In this document: positions 1-10,576 of the stretch, piece by piece
How positions within the stretch are numbered: the first letter of the stretch is position 1
Layout of the letters: every line of letters starts with the position of its first letter
DNA from: Isoetes taiwanensis
Taxonomy: Eukaryota; Streptophyta; Lycopodiopsida; Isoetales; Isoetaceae
DNA: 64,000 nucleotides
NCBI GenBank assembly: GCA_021234155.1
Contig: JAJEKV010000004.1
Coordinates: 29,667,305-29,731,304 of the forward strand
Direction: 5' to 3'
Notes under the pieces: generated by a model
The model's input: only the letters and a program-made list of their open reading frames with translations
Database searches by the model: none
What the model was told of the DNA's origin: nothing
Translations under genes and position numbers: made by a program

Positions 1-3
1 CTT

Positions 4-1124
4 CTAGGGATTTGCGTGCTTACTGGCGAACGCATTATCCTTAAAGCAAGCATTTACACCACAATCAAGTTGCGCCAATGCTTCCAATCTTCCAACCTCT
101 GATTTCAATGATATAGGGATGAAGAATGCCTTGTTGACCTTATCCGATGGAATAAACATGTCAAGAAGTGTAAAAGGAGTCTGAGAAAAAGCGACCAGCC
201 GACGAGAGACTCCTACTATTCGGACCGGCCCCTGAAGTTTTTCGACCGATTTGAGCGCTTCACAGGGCATCCACTAGCAATATGGCCAGCTTCTCCACAG
301 TAGAGGCAAATATTAGCCTCTCTCTGATGCTGCTTCTCGAGGCAAATAAAGGTCCTCGAACTGCCCGATCAATCTGCATAAGCTCAGGTCCTTACCTGCT
401 AGATTCTACAGATGAGACCAGGGAAGGCGTAGCTACAGGCGCTTGTGTAATTGGGAAGACCTAACTAAGTCTCTCTTGCCTACGTTCGAAGAGCTGATTA
501 TCACATCGAACTGCAAATCTGATGGCTTCTTCCAAAGTCTGAGGGTCCTCCATAGACAGTAGCATATCTTTCACATCCTCTCATAACCCCCTTCGGAAAC
601 AATCTCGAAGTGGAACATCATCCCAGGCAGTATCTACCGCAATTTGATGGAATTCTGATGCATATACTGATGTTGGACGAGAGCCTTGCCTTAGATTACA
701 AAGTTTTGTGACTGTTGCGCGCTGACGATCGGTGTCTCCAAAGCTTTGCCTCAAGCTCTGCAATAAAAACAGTAAAATCTTGCAACTCTGGGGCTCCTTT
801 CTCCAATAAAGGAGCAAACCAACTTAGAGCTGGCCCTGTGAGGAGAGAACCAATCAACGCAACTTGTTCCTGGGCCATGGGATATCTATGAGGATGAAAC
901 TGAATCACACGCCTGATCTGATTCAAAAAACCGCAGAGCTTGGACTGAGTGCCATCAAACTTCTCTGGCAGGCTGATCTTCGGCTCTGATAGCCTCAATC
1001 CTGAGCTAGAAGTAGATTCATGTGAAGCAACACATTTTTTAAGCTCTTTACTGTCCAATTTCAACTGCTGGCATACTTGAACAAGTTGCTGGACCTGCTG
1101 TAATAAAGTCAAAACCTCCTCCAT
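4..1124 (-). pseudogene. S1 sushi-like Ty3/gypsy gag and start of protease
   Basis: This is the 5' part of an LTR retrotransposon reading leftwards out of the window. The gag starts at the ATG at 1122-1124 (MEEVLTLLQQ). A capsid region follows, containing LPEKFDGTQSK, GSLLTGPALSWFAPLLE and FGDTDRQRATVTKL, a pattern I recognise from the Tf1/sushi (PEG10-type) gag family. A CCHC zinc knuckle (C-LY-C-GEAG-H-IASG-C) lies at 267-308. A protease-like stretch near the left edge (AQLDCGVNACFKD) has DCG where DSG or DTG is expected. Reading needs frameshifts near 745 and 265, and there is an in-frame TGA near 583. Reverse transcriptase and integrase would lie outside the window. The family assignment is by resemblance only. 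Confidence 0.75.
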
Positions 1125-1190
1125 AGATATAAAATCACCAAATATGAGCAAAAAAATGCTTAGGATCAAAGCAGGCAAGAACCATAAGGA

Positions 1191-1202
1191 ATTCCGGTTC
1201 AA
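1191..1202 (-). promoter_or_regulatory. Candidate self-priming primer-binding site of S1
   Basis: TTGAACCGGAAT on the minus strand, 2 nt downstream of the 5' LTR end. It is not a plant initiator-tRNA(Met) site and does not start with TGG. Its exact reverse complement (12/12) occurs inside the LTR at 1353-1364, at the expected transcription start. This is the arrangement known for Tf1/sushi elements, where the RNA 5' end folds back as primer. Confidence 0.5.
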
Positions 1203-1204
1203 AC

Positions 1205-1671
1205 TGTCATGAACCTACGCGAAAACAAGGAAAATATGTGGAAACAACGTAAGAAGTATGGAAGAAATACGCCAAGATCGGCAAGGAATCTGTATAATGG
1301 CTGAAGGCAAGCAGGAACACGAGACAGATGCCTAGAAGGCTCAAGACTGGCGTTGAACCGGAATGGTTCGACAAGAAGGAGATACCTCCTTATATATATA
1401 GGCCAGCGGTCAGGATCGCGCCACTCCAATAGATGAGATCATGCCAAGTGTCGTGCATGCATGTAGGCTCTAGAATATTCTAGAACCTCCTGGAAACAGC
1501 CCCACATATGAGAAAAACATGAGGGAATGTCTTTAACAAATATTGGTAGGGCACTTGGTAAAGGTTCAAACCTTGCTTCGTGCAACTACCCTTTTGCATC
1601 TGTGTGATGACCGTCTTTTGTACACACGAGTATAATGTTCGTATGATACGAATATCCGTATGGTCGTCACA
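1205..1671 (-). mobile_element. S1 5' LTR
   Basis: This 467 bp segment separates the outer element's integrase (1672 onward) from the S1 gag leader. On the minus strand it starts TGTGACGACC and ends TTCATGACA, with imperfect terminal inversion. It holds a TATA box at about 1390-1401. The integrase reading frame stops exactly at its right edge, so that boundary is good. The left edge is inferred from the TG...CA convention and the adjacent primer-site candidate. The partner LTR is off the left edge, so target duplication cannot be tested. Confidence 0.65.
1390..1401 (-). promoter_or_regulatory. TATA box in the S1 LTR
   Basis: TATATATATAA on the minus strand. It ends about 25-30 nt upstream of position 1364, which is where the 12-nt segment complementary to the primer-binding site begins. 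This spacing would make that segment the very 5' end of the transcript. Confidence 0.55.
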
Positions 1672-1852
1672 TGTCCTGTAGCAATCTTGTAACGAGTGTT
1701 GTAGGCCCATAAAACAGTAGGTAAGTTTTCCTGCCAATCAATTCTAGAAGCATCACAAATTTTCTTCAAAATGTTGATGAGTGTCTTATTGGTACTTTCA
1801 GCAAGGCCATTTCCTTGTGGATAATAAGGAGTACTCTTCTGATGATGAATGT
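1672..1852 (-). pseudogene. Outer gypsy element: C-terminal part of integrase core
   Basis: The translation contains HHQKSTPYYPQGNGLAE followed by STNKTL, the region around the catalytic Glu of a Ty3/gypsy integrase, then WQENLPTVLWAYNTRYK. The fragment is interrupted on both sides: S1 begins at 1671, and the E2 LTR begins at 1853. The upstream half of the same integrase resumes at 45642, 43.8 kb away. Joining the two at the duplicated 5 bp restores a spacing of exactly 35 residues between the second catalytic Asp and the Glu. The fragment is non-functional as it stands. Confidence 0.85.
1848..1852. repeat. Left target-site duplication of E2
   Basis: AATGT directly abuts the E2 LTR start at 1853. 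Its partner at 45642-45646 is AATAT, one mismatch (G/A), acceptable for an old insertion. The split integrase frame confirms the pairing. Confidence 0.7.
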
Positions 1853-2756
1853 TGTGACACTCCCTACATATACGGCCCCCGGCCATACACTCCATAGGAA
1901 ATCCCCCATCCAGTCCTTCGACTGCATGGGCTCTCTGTCTACCTCGCACTCCAGGGTGTTCCTAGTGCGAGAAGGGGACACGAAGGTGTCTTGCGCGCCC
2001 TTCTCCTATGGGCTCCTATAATAGCAGAAGCATAACCAATATCAGCACTAACAACAACAATACATCGAACTACCTCGAAGGGTAGCGCATTCATCCATCC
2101 ATAGATACAATAGAGATAAATATATGCCATAATACAGGAGAGCTCCTACCCAAGGCTCGGACTCATGGGAGGTAGACTGACGACTAGGCCACAAGATAGA
2201 GCAGACCGAGGCATAACAATGGCGGGGCTGGCTATAGAGAATGGCTAGGGTTGACCACTCCATCCGCCCCTCCTGTGCATACTTTGCAGATGGGCTAAAT
2301 CGGGCTCTGGCGTGAGTATGGCCTACCGGATACGCAATCTCATGGTATCACCCATCGAGACTACTCTGAGTTGCATCTTCTCGGTCCGATGAGGCAGGAA
2401 AGGTCGCATCTCTCTTCTTGGGGTCTAGAGGCTCCACGGGCGGCTAGAGAATCGTGGTGACACACGATTCTTACCCGACTGAACCCCCCAAAACAATAGC
2501 CAGGCCAACACCTGCAACTCTTGAGAGACAAGGTGACACCATTGCCCCAGGAGGTGTCGGACACATACCCGGCCCACTCGAAGTGACCGGCTATAGGCCT
2601 AGCCCGCTATGAGTCCCCAGTAGCCGCGTTCAGCAGGGACCTCCCTCCACTTTGCCTCTAGCCTCGTTATGTAGTGCTAAGTCACATCATAGCCCCTGTA
2701 GCCCGGTGGGTTCCTATGCACAGCCCGCATATAATAAGAACCAGGGATGGGTTCTG
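1853..2756 (-). repeat. E2 3' LTR, truncated
   Basis: This segment aligns with the first about 900 bp of the right LTR (44102-45641). Shared landmarks are TGTGACRCTCCCTAC, ACTCCATAGGAAATC, GCGAGAAGGGGAC and AATATCAGCACTAAC. Similarity stops at about 2756, just after a shared GGGTTCT; the remaining about 640 bp of LTR, including the CGTCACA end, is missing. Confidence 0.8.
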
Positions 2757-3064
2757 TACATACGCAATCTAAATTCCTGATGTATAAAGTTAAAAAATAC
2801 GTATTTTTTTGAAAAAAAATGTATTTTACGTATTTTTTAGTCGCCGGCCGAAAAAAAAAATTCGAGTACGTGAAAGTGGACTTAGAGTGTAATTGATGAA
2901 AGCAAGAATGCCTCTGTCATGACAGAATAATCACCTTTGGTGGGCAGTCCATGGGATGGCACTGAGAATCTAGAAATACGTTATGTTTGATGCCTTATTG
3001 ATAATGTTGCCCATAATTGGTGTGAAGTACATTCGGTTGCATGAAAATATTTTTATTTGTTGTA
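2757..3064. other. AT-rich interval without a gene
   Basis: I see no coding potential. It contains an AT-rich inverted repeat around 2789-2838, built on AAATACGTATTT copies. It lies between the broken LTR and the Helitron 3' end, and may mark the deletion scar of the LTR. Confidence 0.5.
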
Positions 3065-3094
3065 CAAGATGATTATGCGGCGGCGTGCCGCCGC
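3065..3094 (-). terminator. Helitron 3' hairpin and terminus
   Basis: There is a perfect 8-bp GC-rich stem (GCGGCGGC/GCCGCCGC, 2-nt loop) at 3077-3094. On the minus strand it is followed by ATAATCAT and then CTTG at 3065-3068, with host T next. Helitron 3' ends are usually hairpin plus CTRR, so CTTG is a deviation; position and flank otherwise fit. Confidence 0.55.
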
Positions 3095-3465
3095 TATAGT
3101 TAAACGGTTTTTTTTTTGTCATGTGCAAAGAGAAATGATTGTTTTAGGAATTGATGTATAGTAGTTGAATTTTGATGGCATTATATCTATGGTACTCAAG
3201 TGGTATCTATGCTTTGTAATTTGTATAGCTATAGCTATTTTGAATTGATAAAAGTAGGATGTTCAAAAGTTGAACGTGATGATCAATAGTCACATTTGTA
3301 TTTATATATTCAATCAAGGTTAATTGAGAAAGAGGCTATTATTTGACAGCGTGGATGTTTGTTTAATTGATGATGTATTTGGTTCGAGCGACAAAGATTG
3401 AATATGGAGATATGATTTACAGCGTGGAAACGCTATGTACATTGAAGAGAAACACAAAAATAATG

Positions 3466-5515
3466 CTAATGATTGAAGTCATGTATTTGTTTCAGTATGT
3501 TTTTGCATTCTGTAATCCAGTCTATATCAGCAACTTGTTGTATCGTAACTCTTTGCCTTGGTTCGTTGTTGTATTCGATCTGTATCACAGCAAGACGAAA
3601 TAGCCGAGGTGTCCATGTTGCTTTCTTTAGTTGATTGCGATAGGCTCGTTGGCTTGAGTCCTGTGATGGAAATAATGTTTTAGATTTTTTGAAGAATATT
3701 AGCATATTGGTATGTGTTGGGGAAACCTGATTTTTCATGGTGTGCAATTCGTCGGCAGTGGATCCGAGAATCTGTTGTGCCTGGTCATTGAATGTTGTTG
3801 CCTTTATTTCTCCTGTTGTGTCTATAAGATTTGTTGATAATATGTACCAAAAAGAGCAAAAAAGTATTGGCAATGAGTTGGAAGAATGTATAAGTAAGTA
3901 GATGGTTAGTACCTTCTCGATGTAGTTGTTTTTTTGTGGCACTTATCACACCAGAAGTCTGAGTCTTGTTCGATAACTTTTTTGTTGCATGAGGTGCATG
4001 CCTGATACGAAATGGGTTGATCTGGATTGATGAAGCTTATCGAAGCTTTGATGTTGAAGAAGAATGGCTTAAAAAAACCATGCAATTGAATTTTAGTCGA
4101 TTAGAATGCCGAAGAGTTCAGTAAATTGAGATACCTTATTGCTGATTGGAGGTGGCCGAATGTCTGATATGAAACTGCGCTCAGCATGAATGAAATCAGA
4201 TGTTGAAGCTGAACTTGTACGAAGAAGCATAACTTCTACAGGTGGATATGTTTTTTTGATTCCAGTGGTGTGGTACCTGAGGTTGTGAAGTTAAAGTGTA
4301 ATAGGTTTTTAGATAAAATAGTAATGCTGGACGGATTACCATGTATATAGATCGGAAGCAGCAGGTATGTCTGGACTTACGTAAATGAGACTGTTGTTTG
4401 TTGTTGATAAGGAGATACCTGTGGGCAGGTAGAAATGTAGAAAGTTAGTGGTCGTGAAGTAGGTAGATGGTTAGCAAACCTTGATATTCGGTAACGCGCA
4501 GATGAGTTATCATTACCACTGGAGCATCTTGAATTATTTGTAGAAGTTCTTGTCCTTTTGTTAATGCAAGATCACTCCATAAAGTAACGTTGACGGTAGT
4601 TTCACTGAATTTGTCATGTTTTGTGCTTAGTGAAGAGTTTAGTCGATGTGATATTCCTAATTAAGGTGAAGTGATGAAATACCTTTTGTCAAGTAGTGTG
4701 ATCTCGCGTTTTGGCACCGTTTGATTGTCAAGTTTCCTCCGTATAGACATTGTTGGGGAGACATGGAGAAGAATGCCGATAATATCTGTTGTGCAATGAA
4801 AAGAATAAGATGGAAACATCATGTTTTAATTATAGAAGGAAATGAATAGTTAGAAGAGTTGATTATGCGTACCAATAAGTGTTTTGGAGTTAACATACTG
4901 TAGCAGGTCATTTATTTTGGTGAGATGTTGTTGTGATGCGAGACTTGGAAGTTGAGTTTGTTCCTGGTCTTCAGCTTCTTCAATAACACTGTTCATGTTG
5001 AGTATCATTTGGTAATCGTTGTCGATTGTCGTGTAGCGTTTGTTTGCACGTCGTATGACTCCTTTTGAGATATAATATATCTGTATGCATATCCAAACAT
5101 GAATGAACACAAAGCTGTGAATTAATTTAGAGGAACAATGTTCGTTTGATATTGTTGTTACCTTATTGACTTCGAGCTTGTCGTAGAATGTACTAGCTGC
5201 ATCTTTGAAAATTGTTGCTTGTATTTGTGTACTCTGCAAATGTTGTAGTTGGTTAATGATATGCAATGATACGAATTAAGTTTGTGCAAATATTCTCACA
5301 TATTCATCGATTAGTTCGACGCTGAAAACACCACCTTGTCCACGTTTGTTGTTGAAGAATTTGAGAGGCGTTTTCGATGTGACTCGTGCCTTGACTGTCC
5401 AATTAGTGTCATAAGGATTTAGTTCGAAGATTGGACATATTGTTCTCTTGGATGTGGTTGGAGTAGGATGTGAAACAGCGGGAGTATCGTCTGTTTCTTT
5501 AGGTAGCTGCTCCAT
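3466..5515 (-). CDS. Helitron-encoded RPA1-like (replication protein A large subunit) gene, about 10 exons
   Basis: RPA1 binds single-stranded DNA; plant Helitrons are known to carry such genes. Exons inferred from the RPA pattern and splice sites are 5515-5300, 5233-5162, 5080-4873, 4785-4683, about 4625-4480, 4418-4340, 4276-4135, about 4067-3913, about 3853-3728 and 3660-3466. Visible domains are DBD-A (NPYDTNWTVKARVTSK, YYISKGVIRRANKRY), DBD-B (IIGILLHVSPTMSIRRK, VNVTLWSDLAL) and DBD-C with a CxxC...CxxC zinc ribbon (ACTSCNKK and FWCDKCHKK). The start ATG at 5513-5515 lies shortly before DBD-A, so the N-terminal protein-interaction domain of cellular RPA1 is absent. Most introns have GT and AG ends; the acceptor of the ninth exon is not canonical. 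I see no internal stop in the exons, so the gene may be intact. Confidence 0.85.
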
Positions 5516-6828
5516 GTTGGAAAATGGTTACCTGGACTGTATGTTTGAGACGAAAATAGAGGATGTTACTGCAGATATCTAGCAAGTTTTAAGGTTCCTA
5601 AAGGCAGCTCAATTGAAGAAGTGTTTTAGTATTAGGGATTTAACCAAATGATGTTGTTATAAGAGTGTGTTATTAAGATGGATCAAGACGTTATGCAGGT
5701 TTTTTGAAAAAAATGCGCGAACGTTTTTTTGTTAGAAAAAATTGAACACTAGTTGGGATATTAGGGATTTGAGAGATAGGTTACAAATCTGATAAAGTTT
5801 GTTGCTTCCTATATTTGCTAGGTAAGCTAAGAAACCTCTGCATGCCCTGTAAGAAGATTTTACAGAGTACGATGTTTCTATAACAGCAAAATGTATTTAA
5901 AGGCTAGGAAAACTAATCTTGAATAACATTCTGTTTTGGTAATACTGTATTATTAAGTGCCGGATCGCTGCGAATTGGACCTATAGGTATATGGCTAACT
6001 TTTATCTGGAAAAATCTAGAGTGAGGTAAGAAAAGTGCATGTGGTGCGGAAGATTTTCTGAGACTACCATGTATTCAAAACTAAATGATGTTGGTATAAT
6101 AGTATCTTATTAACAGGAAAAAATCGTGAAGTAGGTGTATGCCTAAGTTTTATGCTGAAGTTACCAAGATTTCTCAGAAAATCGACAGCATTTTCCCTTG
6201 TGAAAAATTGAACAGAGGTTGGGGTATTAGCAATTTAATAGATAGATTACAAACCTGATAAATTTTGTTGGTTCTTATGCCTTCTAAGTGAGGTAAGAAA
6301 ACTTTCCACACCCTGCAATAACATTTAACATAGTACGATGTTTCTATATCAGTCAAATGTATTTAAACACTAGGAAATCTGATCTTGAACAACATTGGAA
6401 ATGAAAGTAGTAAGATTTAATGATTTGGGATATTTACAGAAAGCTAAATAAATAAACACATTAGAGGAAGAAGATGCATGTACTCCATGCATAGTTGATC
6501 AATTCTATGGTCGAATTTAAAATGTTAAGATTTCGAATCTAAATAAAGTTTTAGTGTGTTTTGTCTCAATATTATGATAAAGCATGTGCAATGATCTGAT
6601 CAATTCTATCGGTGCCCTGTAATAAAATTGCCGCACTTGTTAGTATGGTATATGTTTTAGCTTCGAATGATCTAATCAATTTTATTTCAGCACTGACTTA
6701 TTATAAACCAAACGAAGTAGATGGATAAGGATAAGTTTTTGGAGCATTTTTAACAACTAATTCATTTAAATCGGCTTTATTTGCCTGCAAATTATTTTGC
6801 GAAATTAGCAATCCTATGTAAAAAATAC
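5516..6828. repeat. AT-rich spacer with a diverged direct repeat
   Basis: No gene seen. Segments at about 5735-5930 and 6202-6393 are direct repeats of about 190 bp. They share GAAAAATTGAACA, TTACAAA-CTGATAAA, ATTT-ACA-AGTACGATGTTTC and AAATGTATTTAAA. The spacer separates the RPA1-like gene from the helicase. Confidence 0.6.
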
Positions 6829-8837
6829 TCAAATATAAATATACCTGGTTATTCTAAGAGCTCCTGATAAACAACATTTGCCGTTGTCAATGATGTGTTT
6901 TCTTTGCGAAGCAAAATTAAGACGTCTTCTCTTCAACGCTGTATAGAGTTGTCCATGTGCAAAAACATCATTTCTTAGATCAAGGACAATCCTGTTTAGT
7001 GTAAGACCCTGGCAACTGTTGAATGTTGTAGAATATGCAAGTCTAAGAGGAAGTTGCCGCCTATGTATTGTCCATGGTCTATTATCTGGTTCATAAAAAA
7101 AATCCACTCGATATATTGGATGTACTGTGTCATTTTCTTTCGCTGTACTCCCAATGACTTTGACTATTACAAATTTGTCATGCATCTCCTCAATAATGAC
7201 TAGGGCATTTTTTACTAGCCCCTTCTCTCTATCTAATGTCTTCATTATATGGCAAATGGCGCCAACCTTTAGTTCTAGATTATGGTCTGGTATCCCTGGA
7301 TGTTTAAAATGCATCAAAAAGTCTGGGTTTGCATATGGATGGTCTTCTACATAGTGGTCATTCTCTGTAATATGATCTAGGCTATAATATTGCCTTCGTT
7401 CTCTATTTAGCAATGATAAGATGTGTCTATTAAAGTCAACAACATTGTGATTCAGTGGTGATAAAAAAGCTCGTTTCTCACATTCTGATGAGTCAGCCAG
7501 TGTTTCTCCTGGATATAAAAATTTGATTGCCTCATCAACGCTTGTAGTTGTTGCAAACATTGCAACAGAGACTAATGCGTTCTTAAAATCTTCTCCTATT
7601 TTGTCAACATAAGTAATTAATTCTTTATCACCTGCATTTCGAACCGGTTGATGTAACTTCAAAACATTGAATTCAGACCATAAGCTGGAAGATTTTATTG
7701 AGGCATTAATTGCGGCGGTTTTTCCAGCTCCACGTACAATAGGGGCTACCTGTCGGAAATCCCCAGCTGCCACAATACATTTTCCTCCGAATGGTTGTTT
7801 ATTGCCACACAACTCTTGGAGAAGGCTGTTTACTGCTAATATTACGCCTTGTTAGCCATGGGAAATTCATCCCAAATTATTAAGCTGCTTTCCATTATCA
7901 TCTGTGCATACCCAGATTTTCGAGTCATCAAAGAATGTATGTTCGTATTGTTCTCCAATACGGGTATTTGGAATAGTGAATGAGATGTTCGACCTCCGGG
8001 ATAGAGCAGTGCAGCAAGTGCGGTTGTTCCGCATGGTAAAGCTATTAGCTTGGATGCTCTTACATATAAACAAAGTGCATTGAGTAAATATGTCTTGCGA
8101 GTACCTGCTTTTCCATCAACGAAAACTGGTTTTGCTGCCTCTTTCCTGTCTATTATGTTGCATAACAGTTCAAATATTTCACGCTGATTATCATTTAATG
8201 ATGCAATCATCTTTTCTAGTCTTTCTTTGGTATGCATTTGTGTCTTTAAATTTCGACAATTCGTTGATGATATGCCTGTTTCTATCTGATTTCATTGGTA
8301 GTCCAAAGGCGGTTATGCTTGTCCCATGTTGCACTAGTGTATCATTTATTAGCTGTAGGCATTCATTGTAAGCTGACTCATCATCATTTTGATATTCTTC
8401 GAGTGCATCTCTTGCTAGTGCAAATCGATATCTATTCCATAGCTCTATCTTTGGTGCCTGGTCCATTAATAGTAATGCAAATAAGAATCTTGATTTGTGA
8501 CGGACTTAGAGATAGAACAAACTGCTTCTTCCATAACGAAGTTCAACTGATTATTTGTATCTACTAATCCAAATGCTTCTGCTGCCTTCTGATATGTTTC
8601 ATATTCTATACCATTTACTGTCCTTGCATCAGTCCAGCTTCTGCATGGTTTGTGTAGAAGTATCGGACGTAAGTAGAATGCTTCACCCACACGAGGAAGT
8701 AGCAATCGAATGCGGCACACTAAACTTTGGTTGCCTCGTCTTCTCACAATGTGGCCGCTATTCAACTCAATAGCATCGTTTGGTCTCCTTGAATTTTCTT
8801 TGTTGGCAATTAGTACATATTTTTCATTGTATTCCAC
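6829..8837 (-). pseudogene. PIF1-like SF1B helicase domain of the Helitron, complete copy (unit A)
   Basis: This is the C-terminal helicase of the RepHel protein, which unwinds DNA during rolling-circle transposition. Visible motifs are: Walker A near 8130 (FVDGKAGTRKTYLL; the Gly of GKT is Arg here but Gly in the other copies), Walker B (IIWDEFPM), motif III (VAAGDFRQVAPIV), and motifs V and VI (TFNSCQGLTLNRIV, HGQLYTALKRRR). It is the only copy that keeps motifs IV-VI. Frame breaks occur near 7846, where the tandem copies have one more G, and near 8222 and 8466. The protein ends after SGALRITRYIYI. Whether the breaks are real or sequencing errors cannot be told here. Confidence 0.8.
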
Positions 8838-10576
8838 GTATGTTAATTGGTCAAACTCTGAACTATTTGGTCTTAAGAAATATCTCGTCCAAAGAATGAT
8901 AGAGATGGTGAAGATTTTGTTGTTCGTCCAAACTGTTGTTTATTTTGTCCTTCCAAATGTAATGGAAGGCATCTGACAGCAGGTGTTTTCTTTGTTATGT
9001 TATATCCCAGTATTCTCCACGCTGCTTCTGTTGCAGATAAATATCGGCCATTGAGATAATCATGAACTTCATCAACTGGTTTCTTGGTTTTGTTATTGCC
9101 ATCTCTCTTGTCTTCCTGTACACTTGTAGAACTCTTTGCCTTTTCTCTTCCTTTAGCTTTATTTTTCTGCTCAAGCTGATATCTAATAGAGTCGAAGCCT
9201 TTGTAAATATAACTGTATACATATGAAAATATGTGAACTGTCGAAGCAACGTCAATTGTTTTGTGACAGTTCATTTTGTGCAATAAAAACTTGTTGTATG
9301 GCACAACATATGCATCATTCATATGTCTTCTTCTATACTGCATGTATCCTTTTTCATCTATATATGTGTTTTCTGTGACAGGACGAGGGAATTTCCAACA
9401 TCAATCTCCTTTTTCTGAACACCTAAAAGAATGATGGTGTATCATAAATTTCTCTACTTTTATTCGTTCAGATATATCTGTTGGCAATTCAGCAGAAATA
9501 AGTTCATCAATTACACTGATTGGAATATCTATTTCTGTTCTCAGTATTAAATGCGCATGACGTAAGCCCCTTTTCTGAAATTCCACAACATGAATCATAT
9601 AAGAGATAGGTCCAAAATACTGTTTTAGAAGTTTTTTTAGTTCATGTAGACGGCTATGGAATGCTCGACAAACAACTACTGGCAAATCTGCACTTGTTTT
9701 TCCTTGGACTGTTTTTTCTCGGATTTCATGCCAATCCGGATTAGTGGTCATAGTTATGAAGAAAGATGGATGTCCTTTTGATCTTGCTAAGGCGAGTGCG
9801 TCGGCAACTTGAGCTGTACACCAGCGGCGGCATCCTAAAAATGACGAGGCAAAATGACGTCATCTCCATTCTCATTATCATCATCGTCAAAGTCATTCTG
9901 GGTTGACAGATTCACTTTTTTATATCCTTCCGTCGATATGTAATTTAATCTTTCTTCTTCAACTCGTGAGAACATGTCAACTAAATATTCACCGCAAAGC
10001 CGTCCTAATTGTGTGAATCTTAGTTCATGCAATAGTCGTTGTCTATACCATTGAATCTGAGATAATCCAAATTCATTCCGTGGATTCCACCCTGCTGTTC
10101 CGTGCGGGAAAAATAGTGGATATTGTAGGGTTTCATATAGCGGATCTAAGATGCTCATAAACCTCGGCGAGCCTTCATGTCGCAGTAAAAAACCTACTAA
10201 CCTCGGCTCAATAACTGTTGTATTGCTCACGTCAGCAATAGCTGCTATTTCATCTTTTGTTGTTATATCGCCACTAATAAGCATCACGTCCTCTTTTTTC
10301 ATGTTTGCAACATTTTTTAAAGCTCGCACAAATGGATTTACGTCATCTAGCGGGCTGCCTATCTGTGAGACCCATTCAAATTTGATTTTATTTGAGGATG
10401 CTACCCTATAACGTTCTGACTCATCATAAATATACCAGCGCAAAGGATTACTTTGTTCTGACGTGGGTAACAGTCTGTGATATGTTCTCCCCATTATTGT
10501 AACAGATGATGGGGCAGTTAGATGGATAAACGAGCCGTTTACACCAAGTACACTGAGACAGAATAAATTATTTATT
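8838..10576 (-). pseudogene. Helitron Rep (HUH endonuclease) domain, unit A first copy
   Basis: Rep nicks and joins DNA in rolling-circle transposition. The HUH motif lies in GLRHAHLILRTEID (the other copies read LPHAHL). The two-tyrosine motif is SYVYSYIYKGFD, with tyrosines four apart as in KYxxKYxNKG of known Helitrons. Upstream are TNPDWHEIREKT and the conserved block PLFFPHGTAGWNPRNEFGL. Several frames are needed (8873-9343, 9401-9751, 9835-10494). A TGG-to-TCA type change at the CCW site near 9400 and the GC-rich segment near 9820 break the frame. The end from about 9093 onward is duplicated in the next block. Confidence 0.8.

Noticed and set aside
1853-2756. Solo LTR
   Set aside because: The outer integrase resumes only at 45642 with the matching duplication, so this LTR pairs with 44102-45641.
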